A stretch of DNA of 5,505 bases, taken from NCBI GenBank assembly GCA_014377495.1, contig JACMPN010000218.1:1-5505 (forward strand). Direction: 5' to 3'. Under the pieces are notes generated by a model, which was given only the letters and a program-made list of their open reading frames with translations, did no database searches and was not told the DNA's origin. A program made the translations under genes and the position numbers. Positions 5,148 to 5,505 of this stretch are shown in pieces; position 1 is the first letter of the stretch, and each line of letters opens with the position of its first letter. This stretch comes from Candidatus Sericytochromatia bacterium. GTDB taxonomy: Bacteria; Cyanobacteriota; Sericytochromatia; JACMPN01.

Positions 5148-5505
5148 TAGTTGCGTCCCCCCACGGTGATCTCGCTGACCCGGATCGGCGGCTGGCCCAC
5201 CGTCACCGGGATGCTGCCGGAAATGCTGCCGCACATGCCCTCGGCCAGCTTCAGCTCGGCCCCGACCATGTCGATCTTCATCAGAATCTCGACGCCGTTG
5301 CCGATCAGGGTCGCCCCCCGCACGGTCTCGGCAATTTTGCCGTCCCGGACCATGTAACCCTCGGTGACGGCGAAGTTGAAGTCGCCCGTCCCGGGGCTGA
5401 CCGAGCCGCCGCCCATTTTTTTGGCGTAGAGGCCGTAGGAGACGGAGGCGATCATGTCGCCAAGGTTCGACTCACCGGCGGCGATGTAGGTGTTCCGCAT
5501 GCGGG
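5147..5505 (-). CDS. tldD: TldD, catalytic zinc metalloprotease subunit (C-terminal part, 5' end outside window)
   Basis: The last 118 complete codons are present, ending in TAA at 5147-5149; the gene continues past the right edge. The sequence tracks the TldD C-terminus closely: RMRNTYIAAGESN, SYGLYAKKMGGGSVSPGTG, a GATLIGNGVEIL block, MVGAELKLAEGMCGS, VGQPPIRVSEITVGG. The Cys in EGMCGS aligns with the E. coli TldD cysteine (Cys454) known as the third zinc ligand; the two histidines of HExxxH lie in the missing part. Compared with the roughly 480-residue family length, about three quarters of the gene is outside the window. It is the upstream partner of tldE, overlapping it by one base, which suggests coupled synthesis of the two subunits. 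Confidence 0.95.
   Translation of the reverse strand, partial: RMRNTYIAAGESNLGDMIASVSYGLYAKKMGGGSVSPGTGDFNFAVTEGYMVRDGKIAETVRGATLIGNGVEILMKIDMVGAELKLAEGMCGSISGSIPVTVGQPPIRVSEITVGGRN

Noticed and set aside
5148..5234. 29-codon upstream extension of tldE
   Set aside because: It lies inside tldD in another frame, lacks TldE similarity, and the TAATG start with a GGGGGG site upstream is better.
1..5505. CRISPR arrays, tRNA or rRNA genes
   Set aside because: No regularly spaced repeats and no tRNA- or rRNA-like segments were seen by reading both strands.

Overview
The window is bacterial DNA with two compositional regimes. The outer parts (about 1-1580 and 3780-5505) are GC-rich: a hand-counted 60-base line at 4081 is 42/60 G+C. 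The middle (about 1590-3720) is more AT-rich, most clearly in the gene at 1725-2576, where the line at 1801 is only 22/60. The species cannot be named. A high-GC bacterium with compact, overlapping operons is all that is directly supported, and the peptide content gives no firm phylum call.

Layout, left to right. The 3' end of an unidentified plus-strand gene (1-147) converges on a minus-strand lipoprotein gene (183-1400) with a Thr-Pro-rich C-terminal tail. A 34-codon plus-strand mini-gene (1475-1579) encodes a Gly/Lys-rich peptide ending in a GRP-type basic motif. A 145-bp gap (1580-1724) holds a perfect 12-bp palindrome. Then come two overlapping minus-strand genes, 3685-2573 (370 aa) followed by 2576-1725 (283 aa), both read from GTG starts and sharing a GTGA junction. 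A short spacer and a strong hairpin (3737-3770) separate them from tldE/pmbA (5147-3783) and the 3' part of tldD (5505-5147). The last two genes overlap by one base (TAATG).

How the genes work together. TldD and TldE are the two subunits of a cytoplasmic zinc metalloprotease, and their order and overlap fit an operon ending at the hairpin. The two-gene AT-richer cassette begins just beyond that hairpin and looks like an acquired insertion between housekeeping genes. Its first protein has a conserved-looking C-terminal block that could be a degenerate nuclease-type fold. Its second is a mostly helical protein with an AKHN motif. Neither matches a family I can name. Their coupling and foreign composition make them the best candidate here for an undescribed two-component system, possibly anti-phage defence, but that function is inference only.
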